64,000 nucleotides of DNA from Spartobacteria bacterium (lineage in GTDB: Bacteria; Verrucomicrobiota; Verrucomicrobiia; Chthoniobacterales; UBA10450), in NCBI GenBank assembly GCA_003134765.1, contig PLCM01000017.1:67829-131828 (forward strand). The letters are read 5' to 3'. The stretch's first letter is position 1. Each line of letters begins with the position of its first letter. Shown one piece after another: positions 34,901 to 41,693 of the stretch. The notes beneath the pieces were generated by a model. It was not told the DNA's origin and ran no database searches. It was given only the letters and a program-made list of their open reading frames with translations. Position numbers and translations under genes: made by a program.

Positions 34901-35166
34901 TTGCCATCGCTCGTGCTCTGCGAAGACATGTAGAGCATGTTCTCTACGCCATTGACTTGCTGCTCGATCGGCGTCGCCACCGTTTCCGATACGACCTTCG
35001 CGTTGGCGCCGGGATAGTTGGTCGTGACCTGGATCGTAGGTGGCGCGATCTCCGGATATTGCGCAATGGGAAGGGTCAAAAGCGCGATCACGCCGACGAG
35101 CGTGATGACAATGCTGATCACGCCGGCAAAGATGGGTCGGTCGATAAAAAAATGAGGAAAGTTCAT
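31969..35166 (-). CDS. RND multidrug efflux pump (AcrB/MexB-like)
   Basis: This 1065-residue inner-membrane transporter starts MNFPHFFIDRPIFAGVISIV and has 12 predicted membrane segments. The proton-relay Asp pair is in GIVVDDAIVVVEAIEHH, and two large periplasmic loops have typical motifs (FARVPGG-like PGGFLPTQDRGY, NQTNTAAVF). It exports drugs or other amphiphiles with the membrane-fusion protein (35195-36418), 28 bases upstream in the operon. No outer-membrane factor is in the window. Its length is ordinary for the HAE1 family. The strand pair is a two-gene transcript. Confidence 0.94.
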   Translation of the reverse strand: MNFPHFFIDRPIFAGVISIVITLVGVIALLTLPIAQYPEIAPPTIQVTTNYPGANAKVVSETVATPIEQQVNGVENMLYMSSQSTSDGNMTLSITFKLGTNLDTAQVLVQNRVAIAIPILPPDVQRIGVTTKKQSPDITMVVHLVSPDGSLDQLFTSNYALLQVRDELARVDGVGDINVFGAREYSMRIWLDPNKISSRGLTAQDVVTAIQEQNVQVAAGIVGAPPVPKGATAFQYTVSTQGRLADEKEFGEIIVKTGADGQVTRVRDVARVELAARDYTVTSQLGGKPATAMAIFQLPGSNALATSDAVRAKMDELKKRFPAGLDYTIVYDPTVSVRESIHEVQKTLFEAIALVVLVVLIFLQTWRAALIPLIAIPVSLIGTFAAMSAFGFSINNVSLFGLVLAIGIVVDDAIVVVEAIEHHIEDGLSPRDAARKAMTEVGGALVAIALVLCSVFIPTAFISGITGIFFRQFALTIAVSTAISALNSLTLSPALAALLLRPRGAPKDAFQRLIDGLLGWFFKGFNKAFAWSSNAYGRTVGRLTRLAAIVLLIYAGLLGLTALGFKVVPGGFLPTQDRGYAIAFAQLPDASSLDRTQAVVDKIAKIAHETPGILNTVEFAGFNLFGGNQTNTAAVFLPFKEFSERNTPEEGLPAIIAKMNARVRAEIPEALVIVFPPPPVAGIGNAGGYKLFIQDRGNAGLDELQAQAFAMMIKANQTPGLTNNLTTFRANVPQLWLDVDRVKAKSMNVPLSNIFGTLQTYLGSAYVNDLTLFGRTYRVTAQADSEFRLKPDDIRLLKTRNNAGGIVPLGSVSTVQEVSGADKITRYNMFPAADLSGQPAPGASTGDALAAVDRLAKEILPTSFTTDWTEIALQQKLAGNSAIYIFPLCVLFVFLLLSALYESWSLPLAIILIVPMCLFSAIGGVWLRSMENNIFTQIGFVVLVGLACKNAILIVEFAKQIEDRDKKDRFAAAVEAARLRLRPILMTSFAFIFGVLPLVLSKGAGAEMRQALGTAVFFGMLGVTGFGLFLTPVFYVVIMWFKERRHAPGSGPTQSASPLTPEPAL

Positions 35167-35194
35167 CGCGCTTTCGCTCGCAGCTGGGTCACTA

Positions 35195-36418
35195 TCATTT
35201 CGGCTTTTCGGATGGCGTGGCGTCAGGCGGCGTCGCAGATGGCGTGGCGTTGGCCGGCTTTTCGGATGGCGCGGCGGCGGGCGGCGGGGCCGGCGGCTCT
35301 TCTGGAATGGGCTTAACCGGCATCCCCGGCTGGATCAATTGCAGTCGCGTCGAAACCACCTTCTCGCCGTCCTTCAGTCCGCTCTTCACGATGCGTTTGC
35401 CTTCGAACATCGTGCCGGTTTCAAGGGTGCGGCGCTCGAGGGTGTTATCGGGTTTCACAGCGAAGGCATATTTCACGCCTTGCTGTGAGCTGATCACTTT
35501 ATCGGGAATAAGTGCGGCCCGATATGAGGTCGCGCCGGCTACGCGCACGCGCACGAAGAAACCTGGGGTGATGAGGTTAGGATTCCAGTTTTTTAGCACT
35601 GCGCGAGCGCGGACCGTCCCTGTCCCCGGATCAAGGCGATTGTCCACGAAGTCGATGTAACCTTCGTGTGGGAAGCCCGTCTCGTTTCCGAGCTCGACGA
35701 AAGCCGGGATCTTGGCCGTGCGCGCGCTCACCCGTTTGCCCTCTTCGCTAAGCTTAACGTACTTTAGAATCGCGTTTTCGTCCGCATCGACCTTCGCATA
35801 AATCGGATCGACCGAGACCACCGTGGTAAGCACGCTCTCCGCGCCCGGCCCTGGCTGAACGAGGTTACCGAGCGTAATGCGCGCGTCGCTCACGCGACCG
35901 TCGATGGGCGATTTGATCTGGGTGAACTCCAGATTCAACCCGGCGGAGTTTTTCGATGCTTCGGCCGAGGCCGCGGCGGCGGAGGCACCCTGATAAGTGG
36001 CAGCCTTCTGGTCGAACTCGCTGGCCGAGATCGTATTCTTGGTCCGCAGCTCCTTCGCGCGGTCCAGCTCGATCTGCGCAAGCTTGAGCTGCGCCTGCAT
36101 GCGCTCGAACTCGGCGGCGGCTCGATCAAAGTCCGCCTGATAGGGACGGGGATCGATCACGTAAAGCAGGTCGCCTTTCTTGATGATGGCGCCGGCTTCG
36201 ATATGGACCTCGGTAATATACCCGGACACGCGCGGCCTGATTTCCACCGACTCGACTGCCTCGAGGCGGCCCGTGAATTCGTCCCACTCGTTCACCTCTT
36301 TCTCGATGACGGTGAGGACGTTGACCGGTAACGGGGGCGGCGCCGGCGGGGCTGCTTTCTTGCAGGCAACTGCGGCGGCTAAAAAAAGCGCGAGGCCGAG
36401 ACTGATAACAAGTTTCAT
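35195..36418 (-). CDS. RND periplasmic adaptor lipoprotein (AcrA/MexA-like)
   Basis: This 407-residue protein has a lipobox (LAAAVAC, Cys19) and a strong ribosome site (AAGAGGAG) upstream. Residues ~40-340 show the adaptor layout: VEIRPRVSGYITEVHI, a helical hairpin with ELDRAKELRTKNTISASEFDQK, and the lipoyl-like/barrel QIKSPIDGRVSDARI. The C-terminal ~40 residues are Pro/Ala/Lys-rich and may be disordered. It links the pump to an outer-membrane channel. Confidence 0.92.
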   Translation of the reverse strand: MKLVISLGLALFLAAAVACKKAAPPAPPPLPVNVLTVIEKEVNEWDEFTGRLEAVESVEIRPRVSGYITEVHIEAGAIIKKGDLLYVIDPRPYQADFDRAAAEFERMQAQLKLAQIELDRAKELRTKNTISASEFDQKAATYQGASAAAASAEASKNSAGLNLEFTQIKSPIDGRVSDARITLGNLVQPGPGAESVLTTVVSVDPIYAKVDADENAILKYVKLSEEGKRVSARTAKIPAFVELGNETGFPHEGYIDFVDNRLDPGTGTVRARAVLKNWNPNLITPGFFVRVRVAGATSYRAALIPDKVISSQQGVKYAFAVKPDNTLERRTLETGTMFEGKRIVKSGLKDGEKVVSTRLQLIQPGMPVKPIPEEPPAPPPAAAPSEKPANATPSATPPDATPSEKPK

Positions 36419-36709
36419 CCTATCTCCTCTTCTTGATAATGGGTGTCCGCCGCTGAAGCGTGGCCGCTAATACCACGCCTCGCGGCGGCATTTGTCACGT
36501 GTCATTTTTGTGAACTTTCAACTGCCGCGTTCGTGAGTCTTGAGTGGGTTGAAAACACGCTCCCACCCATCGGCAAAGTTGAAGATCGCCAGGTTAAGCA
36601 CAAGCATTGGATCGTGGTTTCTCCGGTGGCGCCGGAACATTCCTCGCCCATTACTCCTGCGGGGTAGTTGCGGAGTTTTCATTCTCGGTCTTCTGATATC
36701 GCTCATGGA
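36419..36709. other. Intergenic region, nothing clear
   Basis: These 291 bases lie between the adaptor's start and the SDR's end. A short GTGACAAATG-like fragment, TTGTCACGTGTCAT, is at 36489-36502. Two small open frames show no coding character, and no hairpin stands out. It likely holds the efflux operon's promoter. Confidence 0.5.
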
Positions 36710-37465
36710 TCAGCGCATTCCGCCTGCGACGTAAATCACTTCGCCGGTGATCCACCCCGCATCCGACGAAGCGAGAAAGGCGACGGCCGGCGCGATGTCG
36801 CGGGGCTGGCCAAGGCGGCCCAACGGTGTTTGTGCGACCATTTGTTTCTCGAAATCGCTCCCCGCGAATCCGCCGGCATGAAAGCCTTCCGTCTCAACCC
36901 CGCCCGGATTGATTGAATTCACCCGGATTTTCTTTGGCCCAAGCTCCTTCGCCAATACCCGGGTGACCGCATCCACGGCCCCTTTGGTTGCGGTATAGAT
37001 CGCCGAGGTCGGCGGCGTTAGAGACGTCGCGGCTGAACTAATATTGATTACGCTGCCGCCATCGGTGCCGAAATGTTTCACCGCCTCCTGGGTGGCCAGG
37101 ATCAGACCGAGAACATTCGTGTTAAACTCGCGATGGAACTCGCTCTCCGTCGCATCTTCAAGAGGGGCGAATTGGTAAACGCCGGCGTTGTTCACCAGGA
37201 TATCGAGGCGGCCAAACGCTTTCTTTGTCTCTGCGAAAAGGCGTTCGATATCTTTCTTCTTCGCGACATCCGCTTGGAGAGCGATCGCTTTTCCACCTCT
37301 CTTCGCAATTTGGTCAACCACCTGATCCGCACCCTCCTTTGAGGATGCGTAGTTCACTACCACCGCCGCACCTTCGGCGGCGAGATGCTTGGCGATGCCC
37401 GCGCCAATTCCTTTCGAGGCCCCGGTTACCACCGCGACCTGGTCTCTCAGTTTTCCAGTTTTCAT
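36710..37465 (-). CDS. SDR-family oxidoreductase
   Basis: This 251-residue NAD(P)-dependent short-chain dehydrogenase has TGASKGIGAGIA (nucleotide loop), NNAGVY, catalytic Ser in INISSAATSLTPP, and Tyr/Lys in AIYTATKGAV. It ends AGWITGEVIYVAGGMR. It resembles 3-oxoacyl-ACP reductase/glucose-dehydrogenase-like members and would oxidise or reduce an alcohol/ketone of unknown identity. Its gene starts 40 bases from the micro-ORF stop and is on the same strand, so it may be the last gene of the TetR group or independent. Confidence 0.9.
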   Translation of the reverse strand: MKTGKLRDQVAVVTGASKGIGAGIAKHLAAEGAAVVVNYASSKEGADQVVDQIAKRGGKAIALQADVAKKKDIERLFAETKKAFGRLDILVNNAGVYQFAPLEDATESEFHREFNTNVLGLILATQEAVKHFGTDGGSVINISSAATSLTPPTSAIYTATKGAVDAVTRVLAKELGPKKIRVNSINPGGVETEGFHAGGFAGSDFEKQMVAQTPLGRLGQPRDIAPAVAFLASSDAGWITGEVIYVAGGMR

Positions 37466-37504
37466 TTCGTTATTTTAACTTTCTTATTGTTGGTTGGTTT
37501 TGGT

Positions 37505-37570
37505 TCACACATAGAAGCCGAACGCCGGCTGGTAGCTCGGCATGCCGGAGAAGTCGTGGGACTCGAACAT
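37505..37570 (-). CDS. 21-residue micro-ORF after the peptidoglycan-binding gene
   Basis: The ATG at 37570 lies one base past the TAA of the upstream gene (TAAcATG), with GGGAAG 9 bases before it. The product ends MPSYQPAFGFYV, and its 12-residue tail aligns with MGNYQPVLAYANC, the end of the 108-residue protein two genes up: M, Y, Q and P match and hydrophobics follow. It could be a small secreted or regulatory peptide, or a chance frame. The shared tail and coupling are why it is listed. Confidence 0.4.
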   Translation of the reverse strand: MFESHDFSGMPSYQPAFGFYV

Positions 37571-37571
37571 G

Positions 37572-38399
37572 TTAGTTACTTCCCACTCGTGGCGCCTCCA
37601 AGGCGTGCAGCGTGTCCACGTTAAGACGCCCGGTCACGCGCAGGCCGCGGTCGCTCTGATAACGCATGATGGCACGACGGGTTTCCGGCCCGACGATGCC
37701 GTCGATTTCTCCCCGGTAATAACCTTGTCGCGCTAACTGCGTCTGAGCACTGGCCACGGTCGAGTCGGTTACTTGACCCGAAGAATCGTAGGCGCCCTGG
37801 CTGTAGTAATTGGCGTCGTCCTCGTACACTCCCGGATCGTACTCATAGGGGTAGTAGTCGTACGGATACCCATAATCGTATGGATAGAATCCGGTGTCGT
37901 AGATGAACCATTCGCCGTTAACGAAACGGCAACGGTGGCCATTCCAGAAATGGTCGCGATGCCGGTCCCAATCACGCTGCCAATTGGCCGTGCGGCGCGC
38001 AAAGACATGCTGTTGCGCGGCACTCGCGGCCCGGTTCTCGAAACGACTACCGGGCGCCTGCCCGTTTCGGCTGAAACGGCTGTCGCTACCGGCGACGGAT
38101 CGCGATGCGTCGATGCGATGATTCATCCTTGCCGTCGCAAACTGGCGATTCTGCGCAAAGGCGCGACCGGAACTACCGAACCGCTGTTCCCGAAACGCCA
38201 TCGGCGCGCGGTAAGATGAGAAACGCGGCCCGGGCGCGTTGAAGCGTCCGGCGCCAAAGTTACTCCGTGGCGCGGAGTGGAACGCGGGAGCGGAATGCGG
38301 AGCCATCGCAAAACCTCCGCTGTGATAGCCGCCAGCTCGCGCTTGTGCGATCAAGGCCGCGCTCGTAAAAAGCGCGATCCAATAGACTCTAGTTTTCAT
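37572..38399 (-). CDS. Secreted Tyr-rich peptidoglycan-binding protein
   Basis: This 275-residue protein has a signal peptide (YWIALFTSAALIAQARA). The middle is low-complexity: Ser/Arg/Ala/Phe-rich to ~165, then a Tyr/Asp/Pro tract (FYPYDYGYPYDYYPYEY). The C-terminal ~60 residues form a PG_binding_1 domain: QTQLARQGYYRGEIDGIVGPETRRAIMRYQSDRGL. The ATG follows AAAGGAAATCTAAAC inside the end of the preceding small gene. It likely binds the cell wall from the periplasm. Its place behind tetR implies regulated expression. Confidence 0.8.
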   Translation of the reverse strand: MKTRVYWIALFTSAALIAQARAGGYHSGGFAMAPHSAPAFHSAPRSNFGAGRFNAPGPRFSSYRAPMAFREQRFGSSGRAFAQNRQFATARMNHRIDASRSVAGSDSRFSRNGQAPGSRFENRAASAAQQHVFARRTANWQRDWDRHRDHFWNGHRCRFVNGEWFIYDTGFYPYDYGYPYDYYPYEYDPGVYEDDANYYSQGAYDSSGQVTDSTVASAQTQLARQGYYRGEIDGIVGPETRRAIMRYQSDRGLRVTGRLNVDTLHALEAPRVGSN

Positions 38400-38401
38400 G
38401 T

Positions 38402-38599
38402 TTAGATTTCCTTTCTGTCTTGCGAACTCTCCTGATCGTTCGTTTCGTTGAACTCCACGATCATCAAGTTCCTTGTCTGATCTGCCTCGTTAGGCACTTT
38501 GAAATCGCTGTGCGCGGGAACCCAGGTCCTTACGCGTTCTTCCTGCAGGGAGTGGTGTGTCTGGAAGCGCCCGATGATATCGATGAGGTTGTTGTTCAT
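38402..38599 (-). CDS. 65-residue small protein
   Basis: This small acidic protein begins MNNNLIDIIGRFQTHHSL and ends NDQESSQDRKEI, without signal, Cys or recognised motif. It is flanked closely: its stop is 2 bases before the ATG of the Tyr-rich gene, whose ribosome site lies in its last codons. Such coupling supports a real gene. AAGAGC lies upstream of its ATG. Function unknown. Confidence 0.5.
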   Translation of the reverse strand: MNNNLIDIIGRFQTHHSLQEERVRTWVPAHSDFKVPNEADQTRNLMIVEFNETNDQESSQDRKEI

Positions 38600-38638
38600 C
38601 GTATTGCTCTTGTGTTTGGTATTTGGAGACGCGCTGAT

Positions 38639-38965
38639 TTAGCAATTCGCATAAGCGAGAACCGGCTGATAATTTCCCATTTCAATGGAGTCGGGTGGCG
38701 TTAGGACGTCGTCATGTGGCGGGCCGACCGGTTGCAGCCCGAGCTTGGCGATGTGCGCTTCGACAAGGTCAGGTAAAAACAAATGGGGAAAAGACAACTC
38801 CCAGGCGTTCGCTTCCTCTTCGTCGAGGACGAGCTGGATGATGTCGCCCAGGCCGGGGTAAGCCTGCTCGTAATCGTACTTCAGGCGCTTTTTCAGGTCC
38901 GAAAGGGCGCCGGTTAACGTTTGGAGGAAACGTACGCTTGCTGCTGATTCCTGGTCAGTTTGCAT
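38639..38965 (-). CDS. 108-residue acidic protein with YQP tail
   Basis: Start ATG 38965 has AAAAGGAACTAACCAA upstream. An alternative ATG (39037) overlaps the TetR stop as ATGA and would give 132 residues. The protein has a helical N-terminus (SAASVRFLQTLTGALSDLKKRLKYDYEQAYPGLG), cut here at key residues, an acidic mid-part (VLDEEEANAWEL) and the end MGNYQPVLAYANC. It has no membrane segment. It is not a recognised family; the tail resembles the micro-ORF peptide downstream. Confidence 0.6.
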   Translation of the reverse strand: MQTDQESAASVRFLQTLTGALSDLKKRLKYDYEQAYPGLGDIIQLVLDEEEANAWELSFPHLFLPDLVEAHIAKLGLQPVGPPHDDVLTPPDSIEMGNYQPVLAYANC

Positions 38966-39033
38966 TTGGTTAGTTCCTTTTGGCTGGTTGTTAGTTGACT
39001 GGTCGTCTATATAATTGAGAAAAAAAGAGAGGC

Positions 39034-39648
39034 TCATGATGAAATAGCGTCGACCTGTTTCACGCCCAAAACATCCATTGCCACCCGCTTAAAATCGCGG
39101 ATCAACTCGACGTCGTTTTGAATTCGCGCCTGGGTAAGCGTGCCGTGATAGCAAGCGAAGAGCATTTTCGCCTTCGCTTCCGGGTCGGGCGCCTCGATCA
39201 AACCTTGGGCATGGGCGTCCCGGATCGCGGACTCGAAATACTTTATCTTGCGATCCCAGATGCGGTCGACGGTATCGCGCACGCCCTCGTCTTGCGTTCC
39301 CACTTCGCTCCCGATGGTCAAGAGAGGGCATCCCAGGATGGAGCCACACGCCTGTTGAATCTCCGCCAGGCGATCGTGCACATATTCAAAATACCGATCG
39401 AATCGTTCCAGAGGCGGAATGGTCGGTGAAAAGAGAGCGTCCATGTTCTTCTTGTTCTTGTTCCACTCTGCTTCCAAGGCAGCGGCGGTGAGCGCGGATT
39501 TCGACTTGAAGAAATAATAAAAGCTCCCCTTTTTCGCGCCGGCCCGTTCGCAGATAGCGTCGACGGACGTAGCGCCGTAGCTGTTGTGCCAAATCAAATC
39601 CAACGCCGCGTCGGTCAGGCGCTCCTTCATGTCACTCACTCTTGCCAT
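39034..39648 (-). CDS. TetR/AcrR-family regulator
   Basis: This 204-residue protein has the TetR DNA-binding helices in residues ~8-55: DAALDLIWHNSYGATSVDAICERAGAKKGSFYYFFKSK, cut here at key residues. The ligand domain follows (~60-200), with GCPLLTIGSEV and a final helix (DVELIRDFKRVAMDVLG). It likely represses the four genes downstream on its strand and itself. A partial dyad lies 19 bases upstream of its start. The ligand is unknown. Two RND genes lie 3 kb away on the same strand and might be a target. Confidence 0.9.
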   Translation of the reverse strand: MARVSDMKERLTDAALDLIWHNSYGATSVDAICERAGAKKGSFYYFFKSKSALTAAALEAEWNKNKKNMDALFSPTIPPLERFDRYFEYVHDRLAEIQQACGSILGCPLLTIGSEVGTQDEGVRDTVDRIWDRKIKYFESAIRDAHAQGLIEAPDPEAKAKMLFACYHGTLTQARIQNDVELIRDFKRVAMDVLGVKQVDAISS

Positions 39649-39666
39649 GCCACCAAAATACCGGTG

Positions 39667-39682
39667 TAGACTAATCGGTCAA
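39667..39682. promoter_or_regulatory. Candidate TetR operator dyad
   Basis: TAGACTAATCGGTCAA and its reverse complement match at 10 of 16 positions, with outer GAC/GTC half-sites. It lies 19 bases upstream of the tetR start, where an autoregulatory operator would be expected. Confidence 0.45.
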
Positions 39683-39780
39683 CTATTATTTTGAACAAAT
39701 TTAGGCAGGTTTGGAGGGCCGCGGTGCATGTCTTTCAGGAAGCAACCGGCATCGCGGGGTCCTCGCGCAGACCGTGAAAC

Positions 39781-40047
39781 TTAATACTGGGCGAAGGCGT
39801 CGTCGGGATAGCAGTAGAGCCATCGCTCACCGGGCTGCGCCGAGGCGATAACCGGGTGACCGATCGCGCGTGCGTGTTTGCTGGCGTGCTGGTTCGGCGA
39901 GCTATCGCAGCAGAGAGTGACGCCGCATTGCTGGCAAGTGCGGAGATGAACCCAGTCCGCGCCGATCTTCACGCATTCTTCGCACTCAAGGCGTTTCGGA
40001 AGTCGGACCGCTTCAATCGCGTCGAGATGTGGGCAACTGGCAATCAT
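39781..40047 (-). CDS. UBP-type zinc-finger protein
   Basis: This 88-residue protein resembles the UBP/ZnF fold: SCPHLDAI, RLECEECVKIG, HLRTCQQCGVTLCCD and HASKHARAIGHPV supply Cys/His ligands, and the end has ERWLYCYPDD. In bacteria such stand-alone domains are frequent and of unknown function. It is probably cytoplasmic and Zn-bound, with structure maintained by two Zn ions. It is not part of a clear operon, and it starts 108 bases from the MOSC end. Confidence 0.85.
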   Translation of the reverse strand: MIASCPHLDAIEAVRLPKRLECEECVKIGADWVHLRTCQQCGVTLCCDSSPNQHASKHARAIGHPVIASAQPGERWLYCYPDDAFAQY

Positions 40048-40155
40048 TTCCGAACTCTATCCACGGAAGAGCTGGTGAACAACCGATTGTGCTAACCAGA
40101 GCGTCCTACCTCAGCTTGAAGAGCACGATCGTCGTGTAATGCGTCCATGGAAACG

Positions 40156-40953
40156 TTAGATCCGATCGAGTAACTCGACCGGGTCGCCCCGGCGAATCAC
40201 GCCTTCGGCGAGGACGGCGCCATAAACGCCGGCATTTCCTTTGTGGGCTTGCGCAATTTGTTTCAAGAGCGCCGGCGATTTCTCGGCCGTGTCGGGATCG
40301 AGGATAATCATCATGCATCGCGGATCCCGCTCCACGATTGCGACCGTAAGCTGCGCTCCGATGCGGAGCGATCGGCCGATGAATTCCTCCTCCGTGAAAG
40401 CCTCGACCTCAGGCAGATCGAGATAGATGCTCGCACGGAAGCATCGCTTGTCGACCGGGGCTTCGATTTCGTCGGCGAGTTTGCGCGCGGTTTGCATCGA
40501 GAAAAGCGAGAGAGGCCGGCAATCCGTCATCGGGCGATCGGAGCGAAGCAAAGTCAGTTCATGTTTTTCATCAACGCCCGCGCGGAGGTTTTCCATCAGC
40601 GCCGGGTCATCGATCGCGAAAGTATTTCCGTCCGGCGTCTCAACTTCGATCATCAGCTCGGCAGGAGTAGCTGAGAGTGGAGTGGCGCCCGGCGGCATGC
40701 TCTGGGCTTCGCTCAAATTCGGCGGTTGCGCGGCCTTATCGGGAAAACGAAAGCTGGGCCGGTACAAAATCATCCGGCGCTGCAGGCGTCCGGTGAAATA
40801 CGGGAATCCTTTCGGACTGGCAGTGCTGCCGAATGCAAAGAGCCGATCGCCGTAAACGCCCGCGTAGCCTGCGAACATTTCCTCCAGCTCTTCGCCGCGC
40901 ATGCTCTTGACGGGATAACGCCAAAGACTATCTACGGTTCCAATGATGGGCAT
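40156..40953 (-). CDS. MOSC-domain protein
   Basis: This 265-residue protein has the MOSC N-terminal beta-barrel (IGTVDSLWRYPVKSMRGEELEE) and the MOSC domain to the end, with RCMMIILDPDTAEKSPALLKQIAQ and the conserved Cys (ERDPRCM). Relatives bind molybdenum cofactor, as in mARC and YcbX, and are linked to detoxifying N-hydroxylated compounds. It likely acts in the cytoplasm. The GAAATTAGAAATTG repeat lies upstream of its start. Confidence 0.88.
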   Translation of the reverse strand: MPIIGTVDSLWRYPVKSMRGEELEEMFAGYAGVYGDRLFAFGSTASPKGFPYFTGRLQRRMILYRPSFRFPDKAAQPPNLSEAQSMPPGATPLSATPAELMIEVETPDGNTFAIDDPALMENLRAGVDEKHELTLLRSDRPMTDCRPLSLFSMQTARKLADEIEAPVDKRCFRASIYLDLPEVEAFTEEEFIGRSLRIGAQLTVAIVERDPRCMMIILDPDTAEKSPALLKQIAQAHKGNAGVYGAVLAEGVIRRGDPVELLDRI

Positions 40954-41014
40954 GGCGAAATTACAAAGGAGAAATTAGAAATTGAAAAGTAGAATGAAGC
41001 CGCGTCAGAGCTAG

Positions 41015-41082
41015 TTCAAGGAGCGGCGATTTCCAAATCGCCGACCTAATGAAACGGCGGTTTCAAACCGCCGCTGCTTGAA
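41015..41082. repeat. Inverted-repeat element with inner hairpins (GCGGCGGTTT type)
   Basis: Outer arms TTCAAGGAGCGGCG and CGCCGCTGCTTGAA enclose GGCGATTTCCAAATCGCC and GGCGGTTTCAAACCGCC stems. It is related to the element at 45641-45702. Confidence 0.85.
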
Positions 41083-41178
41083 AAGGCTAGTCGCAGCCGC
41101 ACGGCAAAGCCGCCGGTCGAAGAGTTTATTCATCGCATTTCCAAGCCCGCGGGCGGTGCTAGTGTGCGTCAGAGCATC

Positions 41179-41688
41179 ATGAATGTCGGGTCCGAATCAG
41201 GCGCCACCGCCCCTCCTGTTTCTTTTCGCTCCACATCGCGCGTCTTGCTCGCTTTTCTGCGGATCTATCTTGGCGTGATCCTATTCATCACCGTCCTCGG
41301 CAAACTCACTCGCGACGCTCCTTTTTCCACCGAGATGCTCGGTTTCCTAAGTGGTGTAGTTCGGCGCGGAGCTCTGCCCTGGTACGCCGAGTTCATTCAA
41401 CAGGTTGTCGTCCCGCACGCGACTCTGTTCAGCTATCTCGTCATGGCCGGCGAGGTTTTCGCCGCTCTCTCACTTCTCTCTGGGACTGTTACTCGCCTTG
41501 GCGCGTTCGCCGCAATGTCCCTCTTCCTGAACTATATGCTGGCCAAAGGCCGGATGTTCTGGTCCCCCGACAGCCAGGATGCCGCGGTCTTCTTCATCGC
41601 TCTTGTCGTTTTTTTGGGCCGCGCGGGCCGCGTCTGGGGACTCGATAAGCTGCTCGCAAGGCGCTGGCCGCGGGCGTGGCTCTGGTAG
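41179..41688 (+). CDS. DoxX-family membrane protein
   Basis: This ~169-residue protein has four membrane segments: FLRIYLGVILFITVLGK, HATLFSYLVMAGEVFAALSLL, AFAAMSLFLNYMLAKG and AAVFFIALVVFLG. The DoxX/SURF4-like pattern includes E in MAGEVFA. Relatives act in thiosulfate or redox membrane chemistry, but the role here is open. It converges with the M48 gene (gap 5 bases). ATG 41179 is the more likely start. Confidence 0.75.
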   Translation: MNVGSESGATAPPVSFRSTSRVLLAFLRIYLGVILFITVLGKLTRDAPFSTEMLGFLSGVVRRGALPWYAEFIQQVVVPHATLFSYLVMAGEVFAALSLLSGTVTRLGAFAAMSLFLNYMLAKGRMFWSPDSQDAAVFFIALVVFLGRAGRVWGLDKLLARRWPRAWLW

Positions 41689-41693
41689 TTCTC

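Noticed and set aside
33898-35316. 472-codon frame antisense to the RND pump and adaptor
   Set aside because: The pump frame is conserved with clear motifs; the antisense product is Arg/His/Asp-rich filler.
36518-36706. 62-codon frame between the adaptor and SDR genes
   Set aside because: No ribosome site, no similarity and no coupling to neighbours.
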